From contig JBBRHH010000006.1 of assembly GCA_038222915.1 (NCBI GenBank), positions 1 through 28,080 on the forward strand: a DNA stretch of 28,080 nucleotides, read 5' to 3'. Below, in pieces: positions 14,572 to 23,241 of the stretch (positions are counted from its first letter, which is position 1; each line of letters starts with the position of its first letter). The position numbers and the translations under genes were made by a program. The notes below the pieces were generated by a model, which was given only the letters and a program-made list of their open reading frames with translations, was not told the DNA's origin and did no database searches. The DNA comes from JBBRHH01 sp038222915. GTDB taxonomy: Bacteria; Planctomycetota; Phycisphaerae; Tepidisphaerales; Tepidisphaeraceae.

Positions 14572-15420
14572 TCAGGCGCGTCGACGCCGCCTCAGACCCG
14601 CGCCAGCGGCAACCATCGACAATAGCAGAACGGTGGTTGGTTCGGGAACAGCTGCAAGGCGCACATTATCAATATCCCAATATCCGACGCCATTAACGGC
14701 CAGAGCGTAGGGCGAGTAAATCTGAACGCCGATTGGCCGGTTGGCCCATGCGTCGGTGCTTTGAACCTCCGGGAGATTCACGCTGTAGTCGGTGAGGAAT
14801 GAGATGGCGTTACCCGGGGCGTTTTGATTCAGTGCTTCAACCATGGCACCCGGGATCACCGTCGGGACGTTGCTATTATCGAGGTAATACAAACTGATAT
14901 CGAGGGGTACATTGAGATCCATATTGCCGCCACCGTTTACCGCCACCGTAAGCTGGTAGAGGGCACCGACCTGATAGTTGGCGTTAATGGCGCCTATGCC
15001 CGTGTCCTGCGATATCCCGTTTCCAGGGGTTGGAAACATGTAAGCGCCGTTCAATCCCTGAAAGCCAGTCGTGGGACTACCGTTACCGTTATGGCCCGGC
15101 GTGATCGAACCGACCGCGTTGAATGTTCCCACGGCTTGGTCGAATTGACCTGCTGCGATAGCAGGCGCTTCGATGGCGGCGTTGGGATCGCCAAGCCCTT
15201 CCAAATAAGCTTGCACCTGATCGATCAAGTACTGCGGGACTGGCGCTTTAGTCCAGACATCAAGAGCAGGCGAGGCATACGGAGAGTTGCTCTCATCATT
15301 GGCTTCAAACGAAGAATTGCCGACCGGGACCGTAAAGATCGGAAAAGCCTGCACTATTGGCGCGGCACTTCCGACTGCGATGGCGGCACCCGCCGCCAGT
15401 GCTAAATGATTGAACCTCAT
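14572..15420 (-). CDS. PEP-CTERM sorting domain protein
   Basis: A 282-residue surface protein. ATG 15420 has GGAGGT about 6 bases upstream. A signal peptide covers about residues 1-26 (LALAAGAAIAVGSAAPIVQA). The middle is a beta-sandwich-like domain starting VPVGNSSFEAND and ending GVQIYSPYALAVNGVGYWDIDNVRL. The C-terminus is VPEPTTVLLLSMVAAGAGL plus RRRRRA, i.e. the PEP motif, a hydrophobic helix and a basic tail, which is cut by an exosortase and joined to the cell surface. The exosortase itself is not in the window. The domain is a clear paralogue of the N-terminal part of the gene at 15521-17602. Likely function: carbohydrate- or matrix-related surface display, inferred only from fold context. 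Confidence 0.9.
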   Translation of the reverse strand: MRFNHLALAAGAAIAVGSAAPIVQAFPIFTVPVGNSSFEANDESNSPYASPALDVWTKAPVPQYLIDQVQAYLEGLGDPNAAIEAPAIAAGQFDQAVGTFNAVGSITPGHNGNGSPTTGFQGLNGAYMFPTPGNGISQDTGIGAINANYQVGALYQLTVAVNGGGNMDLNVPLDISLYYLDNSNVPTVIPGAMVEALNQNAPGNAISFLTDYSVNLPEVQSTDAWANRPIGVQIYSPYALAVNGVGYWDIDNVRLAAVPEPTTVLLLSMVAAGAGLRRRRRA

Positions 15421-15520
15421 TCCAACCTCCAACTTTCGTGAAACGCCCTGCCTCAGCGATGGCCTAAAACAAATGCAAGCCAGCGGACACAGCTGAAGCT
15501 GTTATGGGACGTTACGCCGA

Positions 15521-17602
15521 TCAACCTCTGCCGTTGAAGCCGTTGCGACGACGTCTTAACAGGTAGAGTCCGGCCGTTATCAAAAAGCCGGAGGAATTGG
15601 GTTCCGGCACCGAGGATGCCAGATTGGAAGTGTTTGTAGAAGCATAAGATATGGCCGTCCCGGAGAGAAGTTGAATCGGAAAATCAGGGATGGCTGCAGG
15701 CGGAATCGGGTCGAAAGCAAAATTCTTTATTTCAAACGACCGCACCAAAACGGACGGAGATTCTGACGTAATTATGACATCGCTTGATTCAATAGGAAGG
15801 GGGGCGGCAGCACGGTTCCAATAGCTTGTGCGACCTCGCACGGCCCGCATCATCCCCGTCGATGCCGGGGCTTCGACTGTGGTGAGGTCCATCAAAAACG
15901 CATCGGGGCCATCGAGCAGCCTCTCGATGTTGCTCGACAAATCATCGCCGCCGCCGATGTTCAGCGTGCCGTCGTTGACAACGTTGGTGATGGTTCCTTC
16001 ACCGTTGATATTCGTGGTTCCGGTGTTAGTGAGTGTGTCCGGCGAAATGGTGCCGGTGAGGGTGAGATCGCCGTCAACCTGCACCGTGCCATGACCGGCC
16101 GTGTTATTGCTCACGGAACCGAGGGTGGAACCTGTGCCCGTGATGTGAAGCGTGCCATCGGAAACCACGGAACTTTGGGTGATGGAACGAACTTTGAGTG
16201 TTTGGCTGCTGGCAATGCCCACCCCTCCGCTGCCAGTGATCGCCCCGATGGAGTTGGTCCCGCCGTTGACGTTAATCGTGCCGCTGTTGTTCACGCTTGC
16301 ATTGTCGGCGTTCAAGGTTCCGGGTCCCTGCAGGTTAAGATTTTTCCCGGAGTTCACCGTAACCGTGGCGGGATGTGCCACGGTGCCGACGGTGAGCGAT
16401 TGACCCGGTGCGACATTGACGTCGGTGTGATCCGCAATGGTGATCGGCGCGGTGATCGTGTGATTGCCGTTGGTCACATTGATGCTGGCGTTGACGCCGC
16501 TGCCGATATGCGCCGGCAGCGCGTTGGTGCCGCCGGAGTTGTTGTCCAGCGTGATGTCTCCGCCGGTGGAATCGAGGGTGTAGCCGATACCCGTCGCGCC
16601 GGTGTCGAAGTTGATCGCGCCGACAGTGACGTTGGTATCGACGTGGACGGTGGGATTAACGTTGATCGCGCCGCTATTGGTTTTGAATGTAGCGACCGCC
16701 CCGGCTTCGTTATCGGCAAAGACAGACTTATTTGGAATGTTCAGCGACCAGTTGGCGGCGCCAGAGAAATTGCCGGTGCCATTGGTCTTCCATTCATTGA
16801 CGGAGGGCGTGGACGTGAGCCGAAGATAGTCCACATCCCAATAGCCCCCGGTATTGGCGTCGTCATAAGGCGAATAAATCTGCACGCCGATCTGTTTGCC
16901 AATCCACGCTGCGCTCTGTGCCGCCGGAACGTTAAGCGTGTAGTCGATCAGGTGAGAAATGGATGTTGTAGGGTCCGGATTGTGGGTATTTGAGACAACA
17001 AACGATCCGACATTGACGCGGTTGTCGCCCGAGGTGATCGAGGTATCGCGGTAGTACAGATTGAAGTCGAGGGGCACCCCCAACTCCATTCCGTAGCCAC
17101 CGCCGTCAATTCTGAAACTGAGCTGGTAAGAAAGGCCCGCCTGATAGGTGATTGGAGATCCGGTCGATGGCCCGGTGGTGAACGAAAGGTCCTGATACAG
17201 TTCGTTGCCGGGCAGGGCGAAGATAAACCCGGACTGCCGCCCGTCGACATTGTCGATCGGCGCTTGGGGAACGTTCAGAAAGATGCCTGCATTGTTGTGC
17301 CAACTATCATTTACGCGCGCCTGGAAGGCTGCCGTCGATTCGCTGGGCCCTTGCGTGAAATTGGTATAGAAGTATGCAGGGGCGAGTGATTTTTGCCAAC
17401 TCGCGATGGTCGCCGTGGCGTACGGTGCAAAATTGAACACAAACGGCAACTCAAACGAAGAGTTCGGAATCGGAATGCTGTCCGCGCCACGACCAACCTG
17501 TGGCAGCAATGAAAAGCCTATACCAGCAACGGCCGCAGCCACCCGCCGGATGGCGCGTTCGCGTGATTTAAGCGTAATCGATTGATTAACACCGGCACTC
17601 AT
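15521..17602 (-). CDS. Long PEP-CTERM protein with beta-helix-like repeats
   Basis: A 693-residue surface protein. ATG 17602 is chosen because a hydrophobic signal (RRVAAAVAGIGFSLLPQVG) starts shortly after; the frame is open upstream but with no signal-like part. Residues about 45-270 repeat the domain of the neighbouring PEP-CTERM protein (PNSSFELPF ... GVQIYSPYDD ... GGYWDVDYLRL). Residues about 275-570 are a glycine-, asparagine- and threonine-rich series of short strands (for example ADNASVNNSGTINVNGG, NTGTTNINGEG), as in autotransporter-type beta-helices. After a spacer, the end is SSVPEPNSSGFLITAGLYLL plus RRRRNGFNGRG, a PEP-CTERM signal. Gap to the next gene is 100 bases. Both genes probably arose by tandem duplication, with the repeat region gained in one copy or lost in the other. 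Confidence 0.88.
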   Translation of the reverse strand: MSAGVNQSITLKSRERAIRRVAAAVAGIGFSLLPQVGRGADSIPIPNSSFELPFVFNFAPYATATIASWQKSLAPAYFYTNFTQGPSESTAAFQARVNDSWHNNAGIFLNVPQAPIDNVDGRQSGFIFALPGNELYQDLSFTTGPSTGSPITYQAGLSYQLSFRIDGGGYGMELGVPLDFNLYYRDTSITSGDNRVNVGSFVVSNTHNPDPTTSISHLIDYTLNVPAAQSAAWIGKQIGVQIYSPYDDANTGGYWDVDYLRLTSTPSVNEWKTNGTGNFSGAANWSLNIPNKSVFADNEAGAVATFKTNSGAINVNPTVHVDTNVTVGAINFDTGATGIGYTLDSTGGDITLDNNSGGTNALPAHIGSGVNASINVTNGNHTITAPITIADHTDVNVAPGQSLTVGTVAHPATVTVNSGKNLNLQGPGTLNADNASVNNSGTINVNGGTNSIGAITGSGGVGIASSQTLKVRSITQSSVVSDGTLHITGTGSTLGSVSNNTAGHGTVQVDGDLTLTGTISPDTLTNTGTTNINGEGTITNVVNDGTLNIGGGDDLSSNIERLLDGPDAFLMDLTTVEAPASTGMMRAVRGRTSYWNRAAAPLPIESSDVIITSESPSVLVRSFEIKNFAFDPIPPAAIPDFPIQLLSGTAISYASTNTSNLASSVPEPNSSGFLITAGLYLLRRRRNGFNGRG

Positions 17603-17791
17603 CGTCCAAAACGCTCGATTCCTTCCACCTCGACGCCATCCAATCACCCGCCGGAACGAACACCTCCCCCGTACGCAGGCAACACTCCGCTCCTTGTACG
17701 CACGTGATCGCCCGGCGCTTAAAACCGCTCCCCCGCCCACCCCAAAGCACCCCTACGCCCCGGCCCCCCATCGCTGCTATGATTACACCCA

Positions 17792-19858
17792 ATGCTACAC
17801 GCCTTCCGTTCCAGCCGCAGAAGATACACCGAATACAAGCGCCGCCTCCGCGAGCGCCGCCGCGAGGGTGCCGACGAAATCCCCCCATCCACCCTCGGCA
17901 ACCACCCCGGCGGCCAAGGCCATCCGGGTGACAAGGAAAAATCCAAAAAACGCAGCCGCTCCTTCCTCACCCTCTTCCGCCAACTCTGGCATCTCTTGGG
18001 CGAACACCGCCGCACCATGCTCCTCGCCCTCCTCGCCCTCAGCTTCACCAGTCTCCTCAGCCTCGTCCCCCTCTACGGCACAAAAATCGTCTTCGACAAC
18101 GTCCTCAGCGACCACCCCTCGAAACTGAAACTCCCCCAATGGGTTCGCCTCCCCAGCGGCAAGCGCGAGCTCCTCCTCTTCGTCTCCGTCGTCATGGTCT
18201 CCCTCACCGCCATCACCGAAATGCTAGGTCTCTGGAGCCGCTGGCAAACCACCCGCACCACCAAGCGCGTCCAGCTCTCCGTCCGCAAAACCGTCTTCGA
18301 TCACGCCGTCCGCCTCCCCCTCCACCGCGTCTACGAACTCAAATCCGGCGGCGTCGCCTCCATCCTCCGCGAAGACGCCGGCGGCGTCGGTGATCTCATC
18401 TTCTCTCTCATCTACAACCCCTGGCAGGCCATCATCAAACTGATCGGCAGCCTCGTCGTCCTCGTCTTCGTCGATTGGCGCCTCTTGCTCGGCTCGCTCT
18501 TGCTTCTACCCATCGTCTGGCTCACCCACCGCACCTGGATCGGCCGCATCCGCCCGCTCTTCCGCGACATCCGCTCCAGCCGCCAGCACACCGACAGCCA
18601 CGCCACCGAAGCCTTCGGCGGGATGCGTGTTGTCCGATCGTTCTCCCGCCAGAACTACGAGGCCGGCACCTTCACCCGCAACAACCATCTCATGGCCCGC
18701 CAGGAAGTCTTCGCCTGGTGGTGGATGCGCGGCATCGACGTCGCCTGGTCCGTTCTCATCCCCTTCGCATCCGCCCTCCTGCTCTATTACGGCGGCAACC
18801 GCGTTCTGAGCGACATGGAAAAACTCCGCGCCGGCGCAATCCGTCCCGAACAAGCCCTCACCGTCGGCGACCTCGTCATGTTCCTCGCTTACCTCGGCTT
18901 CCTCCTTGGCCCCATCGCAACGCTCGCCAACAGCGCAACCGGCCTGCAAAACAATCTCGCCGGCCTCGATCGCGTCCTGGATCTCCTCGCCGAGCCCACC
19001 GAAATGCCCAGTAAGCCCGGCTCGATCACGGTAACCCCCGCCGAAATCCAGGGTCGCGTCACCCTCGACCGCGTCTCCTTCAGCTACCCGCAATCCGGCA
19101 AGGCCGGCGGTGCCGCAAAGGAAGTATTGCACGACGTCAACGTCGAAGTACAGCCCGGCCAGATGGTCGCCCTCGTCGGCCCCAGCGGCGCAGGCAAAAC
19201 CACCCTCTGCAACCTCATCGCCCGCTTCTACGACCCCACCGCAGGCGCAGTCCGCATCGATGGCATCGACCTGCGCGACATCGCCGTGGAAAGTTACCGC
19301 CGCCTTCTCGGCATCGTCGAACAGGACACCTTCCTCTTCGACGGTTCCATCGCCGAAAACATCGCCTACGGCCGCCGCAACGCCACCCAGGAAGAAATCG
19401 AAGAAGCCGCCAGATCCGCCAACGCCCACAACTTCATCACCCAGCTCTCCAACGGCTACGACACCCTCATCGGCGAGCGCGGCGTAAAACTCTCCGGCGG
19501 CCAGCGCCAGCGCCTCACCATCGCCCGCGCCCATTTAGCCGACCCGCGCATCCTCATCCTCGACGAAGCCACCAGCAATCTCGACACCGAATCCGAGCGC
19601 CTGATTCAAGCCAGCCTGCAAACCCTCATGGCCGGCCGAACCAGCTTCGTCATCGCCCATCGCCTCAGCACCATCGTGGGCGCAGACCGAATCCTGGTTC
19701 TCGAAAACGGCCGCGTCGTCGAACAAGGTCGCCACGAAGAGTTAATGCAGGCCAGCGGCCGATACCGCGAAATGGTTGACCTGCAAACCAGTCCTCCTCC
19801 ATCTCCCTCCGTCGGCGACGAAGGACGCGAAGCGGTAGGCACCGCGGCATTGGATTGA
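17792..19858 (+). CDS. ABC exporter half-transporter (MsbA-like)
   Basis: A 688-residue fused permease-ATPase. The first 60 residues are an unusually long basic, polar extension (RRRYTEYKRRLRERRREG). The transmembrane domain spans about 75-370 with six hydrophobic segments and the EAFGGMRVVRSFSRQ coupling-helix region. The nucleotide-binding domain (about 405-660) has Walker A GPSGAGKTT near 463, signature LSGGQRQRL near 567, Walker B ILILDEAT near 587 and the H-loop IAHRLSTI. All parts of a working exporter are present; it would act as a homodimer in the inner membrane. Substrate unknown; lipid or drug export is the family norm. It stops 11 bases before the convergent PQQ gene. Confidence 0.93.
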   Translation: MLHAFRSSRRRYTEYKRRLRERRREGADEIPPSTLGNHPGGQGHPGDKEKSKKRSRSFLTLFRQLWHLLGEHRRTMLLALLALSFTSLLSLVPLYGTKIVFDNVLSDHPSKLKLPQWVRLPSGKRELLLFVSVVMVSLTAITEMLGLWSRWQTTRTTKRVQLSVRKTVFDHAVRLPLHRVYELKSGGVASILREDAGGVGDLIFSLIYNPWQAIIKLIGSLVVLVFVDWRLLLGSLLLLPIVWLTHRTWIGRIRPLFRDIRSSRQHTDSHATEAFGGMRVVRSFSRQNYEAGTFTRNNHLMARQEVFAWWWMRGIDVAWSVLIPFASALLLYYGGNRVLSDMEKLRAGAIRPEQALTVGDLVMFLAYLGFLLGPIATLANSATGLQNNLAGLDRVLDLLAEPTEMPSKPGSITVTPAEIQGRVTLDRVSFSYPQSGKAGGAAKEVLHDVNVEVQPGQMVALVGPSGAGKTTLCNLIARFYDPTAGAVRIDGIDLRDIAVESYRRLLGIVEQDTFLFDGSIAENIAYGRRNATQEEIEEAARSANAHNFITQLSNGYDTLIGERGVKLSGGQRQRLTIARAHLADPRILILDEATSNLDTESERLIQASLQTLMAGRTSFVIAHRLSTIVGADRILVLENGRVVEQGRHEELMQASGRYREMVDLQTSPPPSPSVGDEGREAVGTAALD

Positions 19859-19869
19859 TTTTGAGGGCG

Positions 19870-21120
19870 CTACTTCGGCGCTACGATCTTCCAGAGATGC
19901 TCGTCGGTTCGGATGAACAGCGCATCGTCCCCCACCGCATACGACGCCAGCGAGCGCTCACCAAGATCGTTCTCCGCCAACTGCTCGTACGTCTTCCCCG
20001 GCTTGATCACGAACCCCGTCCCGGCTTCGTTCTGGAAATAAATCTTCCCATCCGCAAAAAGCGGCGACGCCGAGAAACCGCCGCCCAGCCGATGCGTCCA
20101 GTGAATCGTGCCCGTCTTCAAATCGGCGCAACTTGCCACGCCAATGTCCGACACGAAATAAAGTTCGTCCCCGACAACCAGTGTCGATGGCGTGCACGGC
20201 GCACCCTTGCGAATCGTGTAAGGCACGTTGGTATCCGTGACATCCCCCTTCGCTCCCTCGGGCTTGATCGCATACAGAATCGGCGAATCAAAACCGGAAC
20301 TCAGAACCAGCAACCCTTGCGCAAAAATCGGCCTCGGCACGACTGAATACCCTTCCCCATAACGCACCCGCCAGAATTCATGCCCGTCGGCCGGGTCGTA
20401 CGCCGCCACATATCCGCTGCCTGGGCTGATCAACTGTTTCACGCCATTCGAATCGATCACCAGCGGCGTGCAGAACGAAAATGTCTTGTGCGCCGTCGTG
20501 GTCCGTACCGTCTTCCACTTGATCTCGCCGCTCGCCGCATCCAACGCATACACGCTGGGCGTCGGCCCGCCGTCGCAGTTGAAGATCAGCATATTGTCCA
20601 CAAGAACCGGCGAACCGCCGTTCCCGTGCGTCGGCGGATACTTGATCGAATTTTGCTTCCAGATGATCTTCCCCGAGAGGTCGAGCGCCGCCGTCCCCAT
20701 ATGCCCAAAATGCACATAAAGCCGATCAGCCGTCAAAATCGGCGTCGGGCTCGCAAGTGAATTCTTCCCGTGCATCGCCGCAACCAGCGCATTGTCCGGC
20801 TGAAAAATATCCGTGTCCCAAATCACTTTCCCATCGGCGACATTCAGGCACAAGGCATGAAGCGATACGGGTGTTCCCGCCTTGCCGACCGCCGTGGTGA
20901 GATACAACTTCCCGCCCGACATGACCGGTGACGACCACCCATGTCCCGGAACCGCCACCTTCCACGTAACGTTCTTCGTCGCAGACCATTCCACGGGAAG
21001 GCCAGCCGCCGTCGAGATACCCTGCCCGGTCGGACCTCTAAATTGCGCCCAGTCTTCAGCAGATGCAAAATTTGAAAAGGCGGCCAACAGCGACACAAAT
21101 GCGAAGGTGCGAAAAACCAT
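19870..21120 (-). CDS. Secreted PQQ-type beta-propeller protein
   Basis: A 416-residue exported protein. The start ATG 21120 gives a signal peptide (FRTFAFVSLLAAFSNFASA) cut before EDWAQFRGPTGQG, the standard start of planctomycete PQQ-like propellers. The upstream open frame to 21225 lacks a signal. The body contains about seven blades of the type GGKLYLTTAV / GDELYFVSDI / DGKIYFQNE with tryptophan motifs such as VIWDTD, IIWKQN and EIKWKTV. Blades of this kind appear in PQQ dehydrogenases and in BamB-like proteins; no catalytic dehydrogenase residues can be assigned, so a non-enzymatic or unknown role is likely. It is divergent from the membrane protein at 21200 (79 bases between starts) and convergent with the ABC exporter. 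Confidence 0.88.
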   Translation of the reverse strand: MVFRTFAFVSLLAAFSNFASAEDWAQFRGPTGQGISTAAGLPVEWSATKNVTWKVAVPGHGWSSPVMSGGKLYLTTAVGKAGTPVSLHALCLNVADGKVIWDTDIFQPDNALVAAMHGKNSLASPTPILTADRLYVHFGHMGTAALDLSGKIIWKQNSIKYPPTHGNGGSPVLVDNMLIFNCDGGPTPSVYALDAASGEIKWKTVRTTTAHKTFSFCTPLVIDSNGVKQLISPGSGYVAAYDPADGHEFWRVRYGEGYSVVPRPIFAQGLLVLSSGFDSPILYAIKPEGAKGDVTDTNVPYTIRKGAPCTPSTLVVGDELYFVSDIGVASCADLKTGTIHWTHRLGGGFSASPLFADGKIYFQNEAGTGFVIKPGKTYEQLAENDLGERSLASYAVGDDALFIRTDEHLWKIVAPK

Positions 21121-21199
21121 GAAATCGAGTATCTTGCGTCCCGGCTTATGGCCGTCAAGTACCGTCCCCGCGAAGTCTGTGCATTTACCCCACAAAACA

Positions 21200-21727
21200 A
21201 TGGATCTTCCCGACTGGCTATACAATATTGGGTTGCCCCTGATCCGCTGGGTTCACATCGTCGGCGCAATGCTGCTGGTGGGCGGAATCCTGTTCTTCGA
21301 ATTCGTCGTCCCCGCCTCCACCGAAGATCTCCTCGAAGAACAACGCCTCGCCGTCTTCGGCCGCGCACGGTGGGTCTTCAGCCGCGTCATCTGGACCAGC
21401 CTCGCGGCACTGGTCATCTCGGGCATCATTTCAACCTGGCGCGTCTGGCCAAGCTACGACCGCTACGACATCTTCGCCGGCACGACGCTCGCGGCCTGCA
21501 AACCCTGGTTCTACGGACACGCGGCCCTCGGCTTGGCCGGCCTGGTCATGTCCATCCGCCTCACCCGTGGCAGCAAACTCCTCGCCAGACCCATCCGCTG
21601 GATGCAGATCACCTTCATCGTGCTACTGGTCTCAATCTTCGCCGCCTGCGTAGCCCGCCACATGGGCCTTCGCATCCACGAATTCCGCGACTCGGTCGAG
21701 CACCTGCCGCCAATGAATCGCCCGTAA
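21200..21727 (+). CDS. Four-helix membrane protein with conserved histidines (CopD-like)
   Basis: A 175-residue membrane protein. ATG 21200 is chosen because the membrane domain starts ten residues later; the frame upstream overlaps the divergent PQQ gene and has no sense. Hydrophobic helices are at about 13-37, 60-79, 104-119 and 135-152. H19 (in RWVHIVGAMLLVGG), H107 (YGHAALGL) and H154 (VARHMG) lie at membrane ends, a pattern seen in CopD/DUF2269-like heme- or copper-related proteins, so metal or heme binding is possible but unproved. The stop is 4 bases from the stop of the opposing inhibitor gene. Confidence 0.7.
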   Translation: MDLPDWLYNIGLPLIRWVHIVGAMLLVGGILFFEFVVPASTEDLLEEQRLAVFGRARWVFSRVIWTSLAALVISGIISTWRVWPSYDRYDIFAGTTLAACKPWFYGHAALGLAGLVMSIRLTRGSKLLARPIRWMQITFIVLLVSIFAACVARHMGLRIHEFRDSVEHLPPMNRP

Positions 21728-21731
21728 GATC

Positions 21732-22106
21732 TCACGTCTCCACCGACACCGTATGAAGTCCAGCCCAGTCCCCCGTCGGCGTCTTTCCAATCAGATAAAT
21801 CTGCACCTCAATCTCCCCCGCCCGAAACACCGAGGCGTTCGGAAGCAGCGATTGCAATACATGTCGCAAAACCTGAAACCGCTCGCACTCGGCCGAGTCG
21901 TTCAGCGGCTCGAAAAATTCCGCCACCGAAAGCTCCTGAATCTGCGCGCCGCGCGGAACATGCGCCGCCACCTGCGCCAGCGCAGAGTCCGCAACAGCAT
22001 CCTTTGACGCCGGCCAGCAAAACCCATCAAACGGCGCGTCGGATTCGCTTGGGTAGTCCAACCCCTCCACAACATTGCCCAATGCCTTGTGAATCTCTTG
22101 CGCCAT
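21732..22106 (-). CDS. NuiA-family nuclease inhibitor
   Basis: A 124-residue protein matching the nuclease A inhibitor (NuiA) family along its length: GLDYPSESDAPFDGFCW near the start and GEIEVQIYLIGKT then GDWAGLHTVSVET at the end. In Anabaena NuiA, as I recall it, a glutamate in the SES segment and the carboxyl group of the C-terminal threonine block the NucA active site. Both are here as E21 and the final T124. The ATG is 2 bases beyond the stop of the nuclease gene, so the pair is translationally coupled with the nuclease first. The inhibitor has no signal peptide and should stay in the cytoplasm, protecting the cell from nuclease that is not yet exported. Confidence 0.85.
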   Translation of the reverse strand: MAQEIHKALGNVVEGLDYPSESDAPFDGFCWPASKDAVADSALAQVAAHVPRGAQIQELSVAEFFEPLNDSAECERFQVLRHVLQSLLPNASVFRAGEIEVQIYLIGKTPTGDWAGLHTVSVET

Positions 22107-22108
22107 GA

Positions 22109-23104
22109 TTATTCCGAGTCCGGTGTGCGCGGCCGCGGCGTCGGGATCGACACACTGTCCACCTTCTGCCGCAGTGCCTGTGCCACTTCAGCAGGCAGCG
22201 TGTCAAAAAACTTGAACCCCGTCCGCCGTTCAATCTCCGCCGCGCTGGTTCGAAACGGCGACCACGCCTCCCCCACCACCTCATTGTCATTCGGCATCAC
22301 CACCGTGATCACCCGCGTATCCGACGTGATCTTGCGAACGTCATCCTCACCATCCTCGGGAACAACCACCACAATTTTCCAGCACTCCGCCGGAACGCTC
22401 ACCGCACCATTCGCGATCGATTCCGCAAATCCCCGGCCGCCCCGCCCGCCTTTCCCGTCCGGCCCCGCGATGATGTAAAGACGCTGGCGCTGCCTCACAA
22501 GATCCCGGCAATACGATTCAAGCTGTTCCCAAGCCTTGCGGTTTACGTTCGGAGCCTGCGGAATAATGTTGGTCATGATGAACGTAGAAAAGCTCATCTC
22601 CTGCGTCGCCGTCCTGTCCCCCGCCGGACACATATGCCCCCGATCAAAGCCCACATTTTTGTACCAGTCGGTGACAACGCGATTGAACGACGACGGCAAA
22701 CTCGAATCTGGATCAAACCCCTGCTTCCGCGGCGCGGTGCCCAGATCTTCCCGCCGCAGACGCCAACTCACCCAGTTCGGAATACCCAGCCCGTCGTTGT
22801 ACGACAGCACATAGTTCGCCTTCACCATCAAATAATTGGCCTTGTTGGACCAATCGGCCGTCGCGCCACTCGGATTCCCCAGCAGCGCGTTCTCATTCAG
22901 CGGCGCGCCCACGCTGGAAGTATTCTGCGGCCCATGTGCCGCATGCTGATGCTGGTAATAAACAACCGCGGCGACAATCCCCACCACCAGCAACACCACG
23001 ACAACCACCACCCGCGCCTGCGGACCAAGTCGCATAAACACGTTGGCCAGCGGCTGGAGATCCCGCGGATCAAAATTGTCGGAGGAGTTGCGGCGTCGCT
23101 GCAT
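22109..23104 (-). CDS. Membrane-anchored NucA-type DNA/RNA endonuclease
   Basis: A 331-residue non-specific endonuclease of the beta-beta-alpha-metal superfamily. Residues 1-29 are polar and basic, 30-50 form one membrane helix (RVVVVVVLLVVGIVAAVVYY), and the rest would lie outside the membrane. The active site DRGHM is at 154-158 with H157 as general base. N188 and E196 lie 31 and 39 residues later, and R126 31 residues earlier, which is the spacing of H124, N155, E163 and R93 in Anabaena NucA from memory, so the site is complete. A glycine-rich PDGKGGRGGRG loop is at about 215-225, and the C-terminal tail is proline-rich. It is followed by the NuiA-type inhibitor. Likely role: nutrient scavenging from extracellular DNA or attack on neighbours. 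Confidence 0.9.
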   Translation of the reverse strand: MQRRRNSSDNFDPRDLQPLANVFMRLGPQARVVVVVVLLVVGIVAAVVYYQHQHAAHGPQNTSSVGAPLNENALLGNPSGATADWSNKANYLMVKANYVLSYNDGLGIPNWVSWRLRREDLGTAPRKQGFDPDSSLPSSFNRVVTDWYKNVGFDRGHMCPAGDRTATQEMSFSTFIMTNIIPQAPNVNRKAWEQLESYCRDLVRQRQRLYIIAGPDGKGGRGGRGFAESIANGAVSVPAECWKIVVVVPEDGEDDVRKITSDTRVITVVMPNDNEVVGEAWSPFRTSAAEIERRTGFKFFDTLPAEVAQALRQKVDSVSIPTPRPRTPDSE

Positions 23105-23241
23105 GAACCCACCAGCATAAACGCCCGGCCGCCGGCGGGCGAATCATTCAACCTTTGCACAAGCCGAACCTTACACCATAATGACGCCCCAACACGCTTC
23201 GCCCGGCAATGGTGCCGCGAATCCGCCGAGGAAACCACGCG

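Noticed and set aside
16091..16993. A 300-codon plus-strand frame opposite the long PEP-CTERM gene
   Set aside because: Antisense of glycine- and threonine-rich repeats; no domain, no ribosome binding site, while the minus-strand protein has a signal peptide and PEP motif.
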